Shown in pieces: positions 34,665 to 42,599 of a stretch of 64,000 nucleotides of DNA. Below the pieces are notes generated by a model. That model had not been told where the DNA came from, ran no database searches, and was given only the letters and a program-made list of their open reading frames with translations. Numbering within the stretch: the stretch's first letter is position 1; every line of letters begins with the position of its first letter. The stretch is from Enterococcus malodoratus ATCC 43197 (GTDB lineage Bacteria; Bacillota; Bacilli; Lactobacillales; Enterococcaceae). Made by a program: the position numbers and the translations under genes. The stretch is from NCBI RefSeq assembly GCF_000407185.1, contig NZ_KE136482.1, forward strand, positions 372,001 through 436,000, given 5' to 3'.

Positions 34665-36915
34665 ATTCTGCCGGCTTCAAAGCGACCGCGAAATCGATTC
34701 GATTGATTCGGACAGTTATATACCCTTGAACCAGCAGCATGCAGATAAACAGGACCAGACTGGCAATTGCCAGACTTTGGAAAGTGATATGAGGCAAGTA
34801 TTGCTGCTGATCGGTCGAGACCATGGCCGTATAAGCCGTTAGAAAAAGTTTGCCAGCTGGTAGCCCCAGCAGCCAGCCAAGCGCTGTTAATAAGGCTGTT
34901 TCCAAAAAAGATAATAAAAAGATTTCCCGCTTCGTAAAGCCAAGAACTTTCAGAGTAGCGAACTCAATAAAACGTTCAGAAAAGATCAGCAAATGACAGT
35001 TCATCATAATAGTGATTCCCAAAACCAATGCCGCTAAGATCAATAAAGAAACAATCATTAAGATACCCTCGATCAACTTTTGCGAATCCTTGAACTGCTG
35101 CTGCTTTTCATTTTTGCTGGCAATCAGAGGCGAGGCGGCTAGCTGATCCTTTTCTCGTAGTAAAAGGCTCTGGGGTTCGAAGGCTTGCCCGATATCGTTC
35201 CAAGTATTTTCCGAGAAGAATAATCCTTGTGGTGCAGAAAGCGGAACAATTTTTTTAATATATACAGGAATAATCTGCTGCTGCAGTTTGATGTAAAGAG
35301 TATCCTTTGCCTTTACATTCAGGCTTTTTGCCAATGCTTCAGATAGACCGACCTGATTAGCAGTTAGATCCTCCAGATCGAGTTCGGGCAATTTCAGCTG
35401 GTCTCCATCTGAAACAATCGTGGCGATTACAGCCTGCTCTTTCGAATCCTGCAACAGTTTGACAGATTGCTGCTCCAGCCACTGATGATCAGTAGTTATG
35501 GTTTTAGCGACCGCGTTTTGCTCTTGGTGATCTAAGGACTTTTTAAAGCTGATTTTTTCTTCGTAACGATAAGTGTCATTAAAGATAGAATTTAAAGAGA
35601 AATCAATGGAATCTTTGATCCCAAGTGCGGCGATCAATAAAAGCATGCAGCCAAGCGCGCCGAAAACCCCAAGTATAGCCCGGCGAATGTTTCTTTGGAT
35701 ATCTCGCAGCGTCCATTGTAAAGCAAAAGGCAGGTAAGACCAGAGCTTCGTTTGTTCCAGCCAGACCCGTTTAAATCGTTGATTTGACTGCCTTTGCATG
35801 ATTGTCGCCGGCAGTTGACCGATCAGCGGCAGTACAGGAATCAAAGTGATCAGCATACTGAATAAAGTGACGAGCGCGACAATGGCATAACCAAGCGTGG
35901 TCTGGACTTCCAACCATTTGGGAACCGAGAATTGATTGCCGATAGCTGATAATAAAGCAGGGGAGAGCAATTTTGGCCCTAAAACGCAGCCGCTAATCGA
36001 CCCTAAAAAGGTCACGATCACGCCAAAGGATAAATAATGGAGCAAGATCGTTCGACGGCTGAACCCTTGTGCTTTCAGTGTGGCGATTTGCAGCTGCTGC
36101 TGTTTGACGAAGCGCCGCATCGTCGCTTCAAGTGTAATTAGTGTCAACAACAAGAATAGACTTGAAAAAAGAAAAGCCAATCGCTGAACCTGAGTGACTC
36201 GATCAAAGAAAATCGAGAGTCCGCTGCTATCGCTTGTATGACTCAATCGCAGATAATCAGCGTCCCAGATATCTGATAACTCTTTTTCCAGCCACGGCGT
36301 GTTGTTTTCTTTGTTTGTTTTCAATAAAAGCTGACGCGTCGGGTAGACCGGCAAGGAGTTAATTTGCGACTCTGACATGTAAGCATAGCCGGATCGTTTA
36401 TGATTTGGCAGCGGCTGATCGTCACTTTCTGTATGATAGATAAACTCTGGCTGACGAACGGTTCCTAAAATTTTATACTTTTGCTTCTCAATCAAGAAAG
36501 ACTCTCCAAGCTGATACTTATTTGCTTGAAAGAAATCTTCGTCCAGCCATATCCCATCCTGATCCGACAGCTTGGCCCCGTGAATCACTTGCGGTCTGCT
36601 AAGACGAGAGTGGTTAAAGGTCAGAAAGGTCAAAGAAAGATCATCGTTTTGATAATGTCCGATCGAGCGTCGAGCGACTTTCTTAATGGTGGTCAGCTCT
36701 TTCGTTCGCTGCTCTTTTTGATCATTGAAAGTTGTGAGGGACAAGGTACTATCAGCCAAGTGACTGTTCTGTGAAAACTGTTTTCCAGTTGCGTCCATTT
36801 GCTGACTCAGATGGAAAATACCGGTAAAAATAAACAGACAGATAAAGCTCATTAGAAAAACTGAGAAGAAGCTGATCCAGTTTTTTCGCAGATCACGGAA
36901 GGTTTTACGAAACAT
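34663..36915 (-). CDS. FtsX-like ABC transporter permease (MacB type)
   Basis: This 750-residue permease has four helices flanking large extracellular domains in two FtsX-type halves: helix 1 near 15-35, helices near 255-370, a second extracellular domain, and helices near 635-740 with ATLKVLGFTKREIFLLSF, repeating the ATLKAQGFSRRTILLHY of the first half. Such proteins act in mechanotransmission, peptide or antimicrobial efflux. The ATG at 36915 overlaps the stop of the ATPase gene (TAATG). Confidence 0.88.
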   Translation of the reverse strand: MFRKTFRDLRKNWISFFSVFLMSFICLFIFTGIFHLSQQMDATGKQFSQNSHLADSTLSLTTFNDQKEQRTKELTTIKKVARRSIGHYQNDDLSLTFLTFNHSRLSRPQVIHGAKLSDQDGIWLDEDFFQANKYQLGESFLIEKQKYKILGTVRQPEFIYHTESDDQPLPNHKRSGYAYMSESQINSLPVYPTRQLLLKTNKENNTPWLEKELSDIWDADYLRLSHTSDSSGLSIFFDRVTQVQRLAFLFSSLFLLLTLITLEATMRRFVKQQQLQIATLKAQGFSRRTILLHYLSFGVIVTFLGSISGCVLGPKLLSPALLSAIGNQFSVPKWLEVQTTLGYAIVALVTLFSMLITLIPVLPLIGQLPATIMQRQSNQRFKRVWLEQTKLWSYLPFALQWTLRDIQRNIRRAILGVFGALGCMLLLIAALGIKDSIDFSLNSIFNDTYRYEEKISFKKSLDHQEQNAVAKTITTDHQWLEQQSVKLLQDSKEQAVIATIVSDGDQLKLPELDLEDLTANQVGLSEALAKSLNVKAKDTLYIKLQQQIIPVYIKKIVPLSAPQGLFFSENTWNDIGQAFEPQSLLLREKDQLAASPLIASKNEKQQQFKDSQKLIEGILMIVSLLILAALVLGITIMMNCHLLIFSERFIEFATLKVLGFTKREIFLLSFLETALLTALGWLLGLPAGKLFLTAYTAMVSTDQQQYLPHITFQSLAIASLVLFICMLLVQGYITVRINRIDFAVALKPAE

Positions 36916-37616
36916 TACCACTTCACCTCATCGATCTGTAAAGGATGCTTTTGACGAGTATTTTCAATAATTGCGCCATCCTTTAAGTAGAGTACCCGAT
37001 CTGCGATTTGGGCGATCGAGGCGTTATGAGTGACCACGATGATTGTATGACCGTGGTTGACTGCCATGTCCTTCAGTAGGTGCAAGACCTGTTTTCCTGT
37101 TTCGCTGTCTAAAGCACCGGTGGGTTCATCGCACAAAATAAGCTGCGGATTTTTGCAAACGGCTCGAGCGATCGAAACACGTTGCTGCTCGCCGCCAGAA
37201 AGCTCCTGAGGAAAGTTCATTAAGCGATGAGAGAGCTGAACCTTCTCTAATACGTCCTTAGCCTGAAATGGATTCTCAGCGATTTTTTGAGCAATCGCGA
37301 CATTTTCTAGGGCTGTTAGGGTTGGGATCAGATTATAAAATTGGAAAATGAAGCCGACGTTTTTACGCCGATAATCCGTTAGTTCGTTTTCTTTGTAGCT
37401 GTGAATCGGTTCTTGTTGAACAAATAATTCCCCGCTTGTTGGTTGATCCATCCCGCCTAAAAGGTTCAACAGCGTTGTTTTGCCGGAACCGCTAGGGCCT
37501 AAAATGACGGTAAACTCGCCTTTGTCCAACGAAAAGGAAACATCAGTTAGCGCAGGTATTTCTGCTGTTGCTGTTCGATAACTCTTTTTTAGCTTTGCTG
37601 CTTGAATGTATTTCAT
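36915..37616 (-). CDS. MacB/LolD-type ABC ATPase
   Basis: This 233-residue ATPase has Walker [10 protein letters not shown] at about 40-48, signature LSGGEQQR, Walker [13 protein letters not shown] and the switch VVTHNA. It pairs with the downstream FtsX-like permease with TAATG coupling. A GGAGGG site precedes the ATG. The operon is divergent from a TetR gene, and shared AGTGTTCAA half-sites between them suggest TetR repression. Confidence 0.92.
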   Translation of the reverse strand: MKYIQAAKLKKSYRTATAEIPALTDVSFSLDKGEFTVILGPSGSGKTTLLNLLGGMDQPTSGELFVQQEPIHSYKENELTDYRRKNVGFIFQFYNLIPTLTALENVAIAQKIAENPFQAKDVLEKVQLSHRLMNFPQELSGGEQQRVSIARAVCKNPQLILCDEPTGALDSETGKQVLHLLKDMAVNHGHTIIVVTHNASIAQIADRVLYLKDGAIIENTRQKHPLQIDEVKW

Positions 37617-37630
37617 ATGATCCCTCCAAA

Positions 37631-37746
37631 TTGAACACTGTGTTGATTTTTTATGTTCCCTAGTTTAAGCTGAAAGCAGTAGTTGAACAACGAACAATAA
37701 TCCAGCGAGTGTTCAAAAGTTAACCACTTCACGAGCAAGTGTTCAA
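37631..37746. promoter_or_regulatory. Repeated TetR half-sites between the ABC operon and tetR
   Basis: AGTGTTCAA occurs at 37708-37716 and 37738-37746, and its reverse complement TTGAACACT at 37631-37639. TTGAACAA at 37683 forms a loose inverted pair with the second. The region is shared by the divergent promoters of the ABC operon and tetR. Confidence 0.6.
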
Positions 37747-37783
37747 AGATTCAACAAATCAAGTCAAATTGTTGGGGGAAAAT

Positions 37784-38410
37784 ATGTCGAATAAAACGGA
37801 TCGAACAAAAATGCATATCATTCAGACCTTTTTTGAAATGATGAATGACATTGGTTTCGAAAAAATTACAGTAGCGAATCTATCGCAACGAGCAAAAATC
37901 AATCGCGGAACCTTCTACCATCATTTTCCAGATAAATACGCGGTCTTAGAAGAGGTGGAGGATGAGATCTATTCAAATTTTGAACAGGTCTTGAATGATC
38001 ATGTCGGCTGGGCAGTGACGGAAAAAATCGATGTCTATGGTCGGGAACAAGTAGAAAAATTCTTCAATGAGGCTTGTTCGTTCGTAATGAATTTCCTGTA
38101 TGAGCGAAAAGAGACTGCCCAAACACTGTTGGGGGAGCACGGGCGCCCGCAGTTTATTGAAAAATTAGAACGCGCCTACATCTCAGCAGTTCAAAAAAAG
38201 ATTCGGTTAAGTTCCCATGAATTTAGCGAAGTGGAAAAACTGCAGCAGGAATTTATCTATTTCGGTGCGATCGCAATCGTCAAACGCTGGATACGAAACG
38301 GCGCGAAGGAGTCTCCTAAAGAAATGGCTCAGGTCATCTCGAAATGTATGACGACTCCGCCAATCGAGATTTTTGAAACGATTGAACGAGGTGGATCAAC
38401 TACTAGGTAG
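37784..38410 (+). CDS. TetR-family regulator
   Basis: This 208-residue regulator has an N-terminal HTH at about 10-55 (FEKITVANLSQRAKINRGTFYHHFPDKYAVL), the typical TetR turn with FYHHF, and a helical ligand domain behind it. The start is ATG 37784 after TTGGGGG; upstream in-frame GTG at 37739 lies inside a repeated half-site. Divergent to the ABC exporter operon, which is its likely target. Confidence 0.88.
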   Translation: MSNKTDRTKMHIIQTFFEMMNDIGFEKITVANLSQRAKINRGTFYHHFPDKYAVLEEVEDEIYSNFEQVLNDHVGWAVTEKIDVYGREQVEKFFNEACSFVMNFLYERKETAQTLLGEHGRPQFIEKLERAYISAVQKKIRLSSHEFSEVEKLQQEFIYFGAIAIVKRWIRNGAKESPKEMAQVISKCMTTPPIEIFETIERGGSTTR

Positions 38411-38886
38411 GGAAATAAGTTACAAAGTGTTGACATAAAACTTGCAGGTTAATGGAGATTGAAATGGACAAAGGGTGCTTTTCAGAATGTGTGGATTACT
38501 AGTATTGCTTTAGCTGATGAGGTTCGGGATCAAGCAGGCCTTTTTTCGATTCTTAGAACGGACGGATTTTACGAACCATTTGGCTTCTTGGCTATTTATG
38601 GAATCAGATGTCTGTTATTTTAAACATCCCATATCGGATTATTTGACATCCAGTATCTTGGCTACTTTGATTCGCTTGCCTCTCGAGTGGAAACTGATCT
38701 CATGCAAGCGCTGATTTGGAAGATGATTACGAGATTGTGCTACGGATTGGTTCTGGGATTGCTGCGTTGGAAAACAAAGAATTGCTATTCGACGATGTTG
38801 TTACATGGAGCGATGAATACTTTTGGTCGATGATTTTCTAATATAAAACGTTGTTAAATCAATAAATACAAGGTTGACAAAGACTT
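38411..38886. other. Decayed region after tetR
   Basis: There is no intact gene. One open stretch (about 38462-38617, plus) reads as a protein-like sequence with ALADEVRDQAGLFSILR and ends in a stop. I do not recognise it. It is followed by the CPBP remnant listed separately. The region looks like degraded genes. Confidence 0.45.
38735..38833 (+). pseudogene. C-terminal remnant of a CPBP (Abi) family membrane protease
   Basis: A 32-codon reading frame encodes LCYGLVLGLLRWKT followed by STMLLHGAMNTFGR and a stop. This matches the last conserved motif (His and Asn in HxxMN) of CPBP intramembrane metalloproteases. The EExxxR motif and the rest of the protein are absent upstream. CPBP proteins are often paired with membrane-linked XRE regulators such as the next gene, which supports the reading. 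Confidence 0.6.
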
Positions 38887-38915
38887 TTGACAAGTGGAAA
38901 AGGCCTAATGATAAA
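38887..38915 (+). promoter_or_regulatory. Promoter of the XRE regulator gene
   Basis: The -35 TTGACA (38887-38892) and -10 GATAAA (38910-38915) are spaced by 17 bases, 60 bases before the ATG. Confidence 0.6.
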
Positions 38916-38974
38916 GAGTTTTGCTGGTGAGGATTGGTGGGAAACTTTATGGTGAGGATGAAGGAGCGGATGAA

Positions 38975-39547
38975 ATGAATTTAAGCAAGCAGATTAAAAA
39001 ATTAAGAGAGACGGCGGGATTTTCTCAAGAGGAATTATCGGAAAGGATCTACGTTTCGCGCCAAACAATCTCCAATTGGGAAAATGAACGGAGCTATCCA
39101 GATATTCATAATCTGTTATTGTTGAGTGTTCTTTTCGACGTGACTTTAGATGAACTTGTCAAAGGAGACGTGGAAACGATGAAAAAAGTGATCAAAAAGG
39201 ATGAGATGGATAAGTACAGTTACATTATGATGGGGACGATTGGAGCAGCAGCGATTTCATTTGGCCCAGCTTGGAAGTTTTTAGGCGATAAAGGGCTAGT
39301 GATCCCTTTAGTTCTTTGGATGGTCGGTATGTGGGCAGCGATCAAAATCGAAAAAATCAAGAAAGAAAAGAATATCAAAACCTATAAAGAGATTGTCGCT
39401 TACATGGATGGGGACAATGTCGAAGAAAAGCGGCAGGAGCGCAGCTTAGGGAAGGACCTACTCTCAAAAACAATGATCGTTATTGTTTTTACCGCTGTAG
39501 TTTTAGTCGTGGTTTTAGCAAGTATGTGGATAAGCGGAATGTTTTAG
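38975..39547 (+). CDS. XRE-type HTH regulator with membrane helices
   Basis: This 190-residue protein has an N-terminal XRE HTH (about 3-60; LRETAGFSQEELSERIYVSRQTISNWENERSYPD) and two membrane helices near 85-125 and one near 165-188. It is probably a membrane-tethered transcription regulator. AAGGAG lies 8 bases before the ATG at 38975; an upstream in-frame start at 38921 has no site. Adjacent to a decayed CPBP protease gene, its usual partner. Confidence 0.82.
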   Translation: MNLSKQIKKLRETAGFSQEELSERIYVSRQTISNWENERSYPDIHNLLLLSVLFDVTLDELVKGDVETMKKVIKKDEMDKYSYIMMGTIGAAAISFGPAWKFLGDKGLVIPLVLWMVGMWAAIKIEKIKKEKNIKTYKEIVAYMDGDNVEEKRQERSLGKDLLSKTMIVIVFTAVVLVVVLASMWISGMF

Positions 39548-39558
39548 GAAACAGGATT

Positions 39559-39607
39559 AAGTGTCTAGAAAGGTGATTAGATCAACCTTATAGGCACTTT
39601 TTTTTGT
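39559..39607 (+). terminator. Terminator after the XRE gene
   Basis: A two-part stem, AAGTGTCTA with TAGGCACTT and an inner AAGGTGAT/ATCAACCTT, is followed by T7. Confidence 0.8.
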
Positions 39608-39743
39608 TAAATAAAGCGAACGAGTTTGCAAAATATTTAATTTTTTGGTAAAAAACCGGGTTCGTCTTTTAGGGTTCTTAGCGGTATGATGTTTTTGAGT
39701 CATTTATGAAAGCGCAAACAAGAATGAGAGGACGGGAATTTCC

Positions 39744-40880
39744 ATGAAGAAAAACGTACAGACCAAACCATTAAGCCAGGTACAATTGTTTGTTACAAAA
39801 CGCAACACATTGGAGCAAAAGATCAGCAGCTATTACGAAAACACACAAAATGTTTCTGATGTGATCCAGTATGCTGTTGCGATCATGGTCAAGAACGCCC
39901 TGGTCCTCAGCGACTATTCAGAGTTTTTAAAAGAATTGGTGCGAGAGTTATTCTTGCATGCTGAACCAAGCGAGGTGCTGCGTAAAAATCTTTGCTATTT
40001 CAAGCCATATTTCAAAGGCGGCGAGTTTGATAAATTGGTCAATCGCCTGTTTAAAAATAGAAAGGAATACCTTCAATTTTCCGAGGAAGCTCGTTCAATT
40101 TGTAAATATCTGCACACAGAAGATGCACCAGCAAAGGAAGACGCTAAATATGGCTATCATCTTGTTTCAGTTTTTAAAGCGGCCAGCGGGAAGAAGCATA
40201 GTTGGATATTAAGGAATATTGATCCGGCGATGTCGAAGGAAGAGGCGCGAGAAAAAACGCGGGCCTTACTAAAAGTATTAACGACATTGACGATATTTGA
40301 GCAGAATGGCAGCCGAAAATTTGCCCAGCTTGTGAAGTTTGACTATATAGAAAGTGCTAATGTCATGCACCATGAGGAGTCGCAAGAATTATTGGAGGAG
40401 TCTGATCAAAATTCAGAAGAGGCAAAGGAAACACTTACTATCATGGTGCCTCACGGGTTTGATCCGAGAACGTTGAGTGATGCAGAAGCGATAGTCTTGA
40501 TTCAGGCGCACTTACCTGAAGGAAAGACACTGGCAGATATAGAGGTCTTGTTTGTTGAGCGTCCGGCTGATTCGGCAGAAGCAGCAGATCCAGTATTTGA
40601 TCCCCCAGTTATATCTAATGAAGTACAGCAGAAATCCCATGAACCGGAATCCGCCTTAATAAAAGAAGATCGTGCGATTGGTGTTGCTGATCCGCCGGTA
40701 ACAGAATCAACTCCCAAACGATCAACGAATAATCGTCCACTCAGCGGCCGACAGCTTTCCGCACTTAGTCTGATTAACAATCGCGAAAGAGGACAAGGCC
40801 AACAGACGAGTAGCGGTAAGCGCAGCGGCAAGAAAAAAGGCGGTAGCGGCAGTCAAAAGAACAAAAAACGAAAGAAATAA
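39744..40880 (+). CDS. Unrecognised cytoplasmic protein with lysine-rich tail
   Basis: This 378-residue protein has no signal peptide or membrane helix. Residues 1-200 look helical and folded (VIQYAVAIMVKNALVLSDYSEFL; YGYHLVSVFKAASGKKHSWILR). An acidic patch (about 210-230) and a small segment with PHGFDPRTLSDAEAIVLIQAHLPEG follow, then a Pro/Ser-rich linker. The last 20 residues are nearly all Lys, Gly, Ser and Arg, suggesting nucleic acid or ribosome contact. The ATG follows GAGAGGACGGG. I do not recognise the family. It stands alone between other transcription units. Confidence 0.7.
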   Translation: MKKNVQTKPLSQVQLFVTKRNTLEQKISSYYENTQNVSDVIQYAVAIMVKNALVLSDYSEFLKELVRELFLHAEPSEVLRKNLCYFKPYFKGGEFDKLVNRLFKNRKEYLQFSEEARSICKYLHTEDAPAKEDAKYGYHLVSVFKAASGKKHSWILRNIDPAMSKEEAREKTRALLKVLTTLTIFEQNGSRKFAQLVKFDYIESANVMHHEESQELLEESDQNSEEAKETLTIMVPHGFDPRTLSDAEAIVLIQAHLPEGKTLADIEVLFVERPADSAEAADPVFDPPVISNEVQQKSHEPESALIKEDRAIGVADPPVTESTPKRSTNNRPLSGRQLSALSLINNRERGQGQQTSSGKRSGKKKGGSGSQKNKKRKK

Positions 40881-40908
40881 AAAACCTTCGGCGTGTGTGT
40901 GCAGAAGG
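40878..40908 (-). terminator. Terminator of the TMEM175-like gene
   Basis: The stem CCTTC/GAAGG with a 14-base loop is followed on the minus strand by T6. Weak stem but correct layout. Confidence 0.5.
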
Positions 40909-40923
40909 CTATTGGCGGGGGGA

Positions 40924-41533
40924 TTATTCCGCCGTTTCGCTAAAAATTTTATCACTATCGTCATTGGTCCAAAAAGCCATAACAATCAGTTCAATCAATG
41001 TCGCAATTAGGCCAATCGGCGGATAGAAGTAAATGCCGATAGCCGTTGCAAAAACGGTCAATGGAAAATAGATACTTCCCATATAAAAGTATGGTCCCAT
41101 TTTCTTGATTTTTTGACTGATCTCAGTATTAGCCTCATGGTTCACGCGGTCAATGGTTCGGCTTAACCAGTAATAAGCCATACTCCACAAAGTAAAAATC
41201 AATAGATAGAAATATTCAGGCGCATGGTACAGCATGAATTCACCTGCCCAAGCTGTTGCGACAGGGATCATCGCCATAGTGAAAAGCCAAATGTTGTTGA
41301 TCCAATAGATGCTTTTAGTTACTCGTTTGGTCAGGCTGAACATGTAATGATGATTGTACCAAGCCACCGCGATAAAGAAAAAGCTGACAGCATAAGCGAA
41401 TAAATAAGGCAGATCCTCCAAAATTGCTGTCCAGTGAAAATCATGAGGGGTTTTAAACTCTAAAATCATAATAAATAGTCATAATGATGGCTACGATAGC
41501 GTCAGAAAATGCCTCTACGCGTCCTTTGTTCAT
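40924..41533 (-). pseudogene. TMEM175 (DUF1211) family channel gene with a frameshift near the start
   Basis: TMEM175-type proteins are six-helix potassium channels. A perfect start (AAGGAG, 8 bases, ATG at 41533) opens MNKGRVEAFSDAIVAIIMTI, which is the family's first helix with the FSD signature. The frame then runs to a stop after Y-Y-D-F-R-V. The rest of the protein (MILEFKTPHDF to the C-terminus, 181 residues) continues in the +1 frame from 41469. Removal of one base in the TTATT stretch near 41470 would restore a full protein of about 202 residues. It is either a broken gene, a slippage site or a sequencing error. Confidence 0.82.
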
Positions 41534-41613
41534 CTCTAAGACTCCTTCTTTCTTAATCAAAATAGTCTATTATTTTTAGCATGTTCAATGCGCTGGGGCA
41601 AACAAAGACACTT

Positions 41614-41657
41614 AAAAACACAGACTTGATTTTTTTTAATCAGGTCTGTGTTTTTTT
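41614..41657. terminator. Bidirectional terminator
   Basis: The stem ACACAGACTTGATT with AATCAGGTCTGTGT (one G-U) has A5 before it and T7 after it. It probably ends the DUF2316 gene on the minus strand. Confidence 0.75.
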
Positions 41658-41754
41658 GTTCGTTTAAATGAAAAAAATTCTACATTACGAGGATTATTTT
41701 TCTAGCAATAAATGAGGTAAGTCTTCATTTCAAAGTTAATCGTGTTAAAAACGA

Positions 41755-42054
41755 TTAGCCAAGTTTCTTTTTGTCGATCCGGCAGCTGTTTAAAAACCAA
41801 TGGCGATGATAATCTCCGACTAATGCGGTGAAGGAAACAGCAGGTTTTCCTTGTGCTGAAAGTTCGGCCTCCAAATAGTTTTTCAGAACCCAAGGATCTT
41901 CGATGCGGCTAACATTCAAATTCAAGGTATCTTCGATTATTGCCGGAGTGGTGTTTAGATCAACAGCGATTTGTTCGATGCTGAGTCCGGTCTGTTCGAA
42001 ATTTTCTTGGAACTCTCTTTTTGTATCGCTGATTTGTTGAGGATTTAATGACAT
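41755..42054 (-). CDS. DUF2316 family protein
   Basis: This 99-residue soluble protein matches the DUF2316 pattern: MSLNPQQISDTKREFQENFE at the N-terminus, a HTH-like EQIAVDLNTTPAIIEDTLNL, DPWVLKNYLEAEL, and the C-terminal DYHRHWFLN. The helix-turn-helix look suggests DNA binding, but function is unknown. Two 20-bp dyads lie 28 and 85 bases upstream of its ATG and probably control it. Confidence 0.8.
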   Translation of the reverse strand: MSLNPQQISDTKREFQENFEQTGLSIEQIAVDLNTTPAIIEDTLNLNVSRIEDPWVLKNYLEAELSAQGKPAVSFTALVGDYHRHWFLNSCRIDKKKLG

Positions 42055-42081
42055 GGTATCCGCTTCTTTCTTGAAAAATGA

Positions 42082-42158
42082 ATAGTTGTAACTTTAACTA
42101 TCGACAGCATACGCTGTTCTGATTTAGTTGTCAAATAAATAGTTGTAATTTAAACTAT
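42082..42158. promoter_or_regulatory. Two 20-bp dyads upstream of the DUF2316 gene
   Basis: ATAGTT-GTAACTTT-AACTAT (42082-42101) and ATAGTT-GTAATTTA-AACTAT (42139-42158) have identical arms and nearly identical spacers, 57 bp apart start to start. They look like operators of a MarR/HxlR-size dimer. The regulator is not encoded next to them unless DUF2316 itself binds. Confidence 0.65.
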
Positions 42159-42599
42159 TCGTGAAAAACAAAAACGTATCTGCTTTCAGCCCGTAAGATT
42201 TTAGTCGTAAAGTGCAATGAATATCTGAATCTAACTGAACGGGGGCTTGAATGCTTCAAACTAGTCATTTTCGTCATAAATAAAAAAATAACTGATTGAA
42301 ATAGGTTTTAGCTTGTTTAACAGCATTTTATAGATTTATAAGAACAAAACAAATTGAAAGCAAACGCTTTTACTTGCAATGCACAAATATATGGTTAATA
42401 TATGACAATAGTAAAGTTATTTCAAATAGAAAATAAGCCATAAATAAGAGCGTTCTTGTGAAAAGTTCTCATTATGTAATTCACAATGTAGGAATTTATT
42501 ATTGCAGTATTTATTTTGCTATTTGACTTGTTGCTTCTTTTTTAGAGTGAACATAGAGAAGATGAAAGCCAATTCCAACTAGGGGTGAGTATAGAGTAT
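42159..42599. other. Region upstream of the antigen I/II-like gene
   Basis: AT-rich, no gene seen. It contains a catabolite-response-like element (listed separately) and a -35-like TTGACT near 42523 without a good -10. The surface protein leader appears long. Confidence 0.45.
42359..42372. promoter_or_regulatory. Catabolite-response element candidate
   Basis: AGCAAACGCTTTTA fits the cre consensus WGNAANCGNNWNCA with one mismatch. It lies 228 bases before the surface-protein ATG. Confidence 0.4.
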
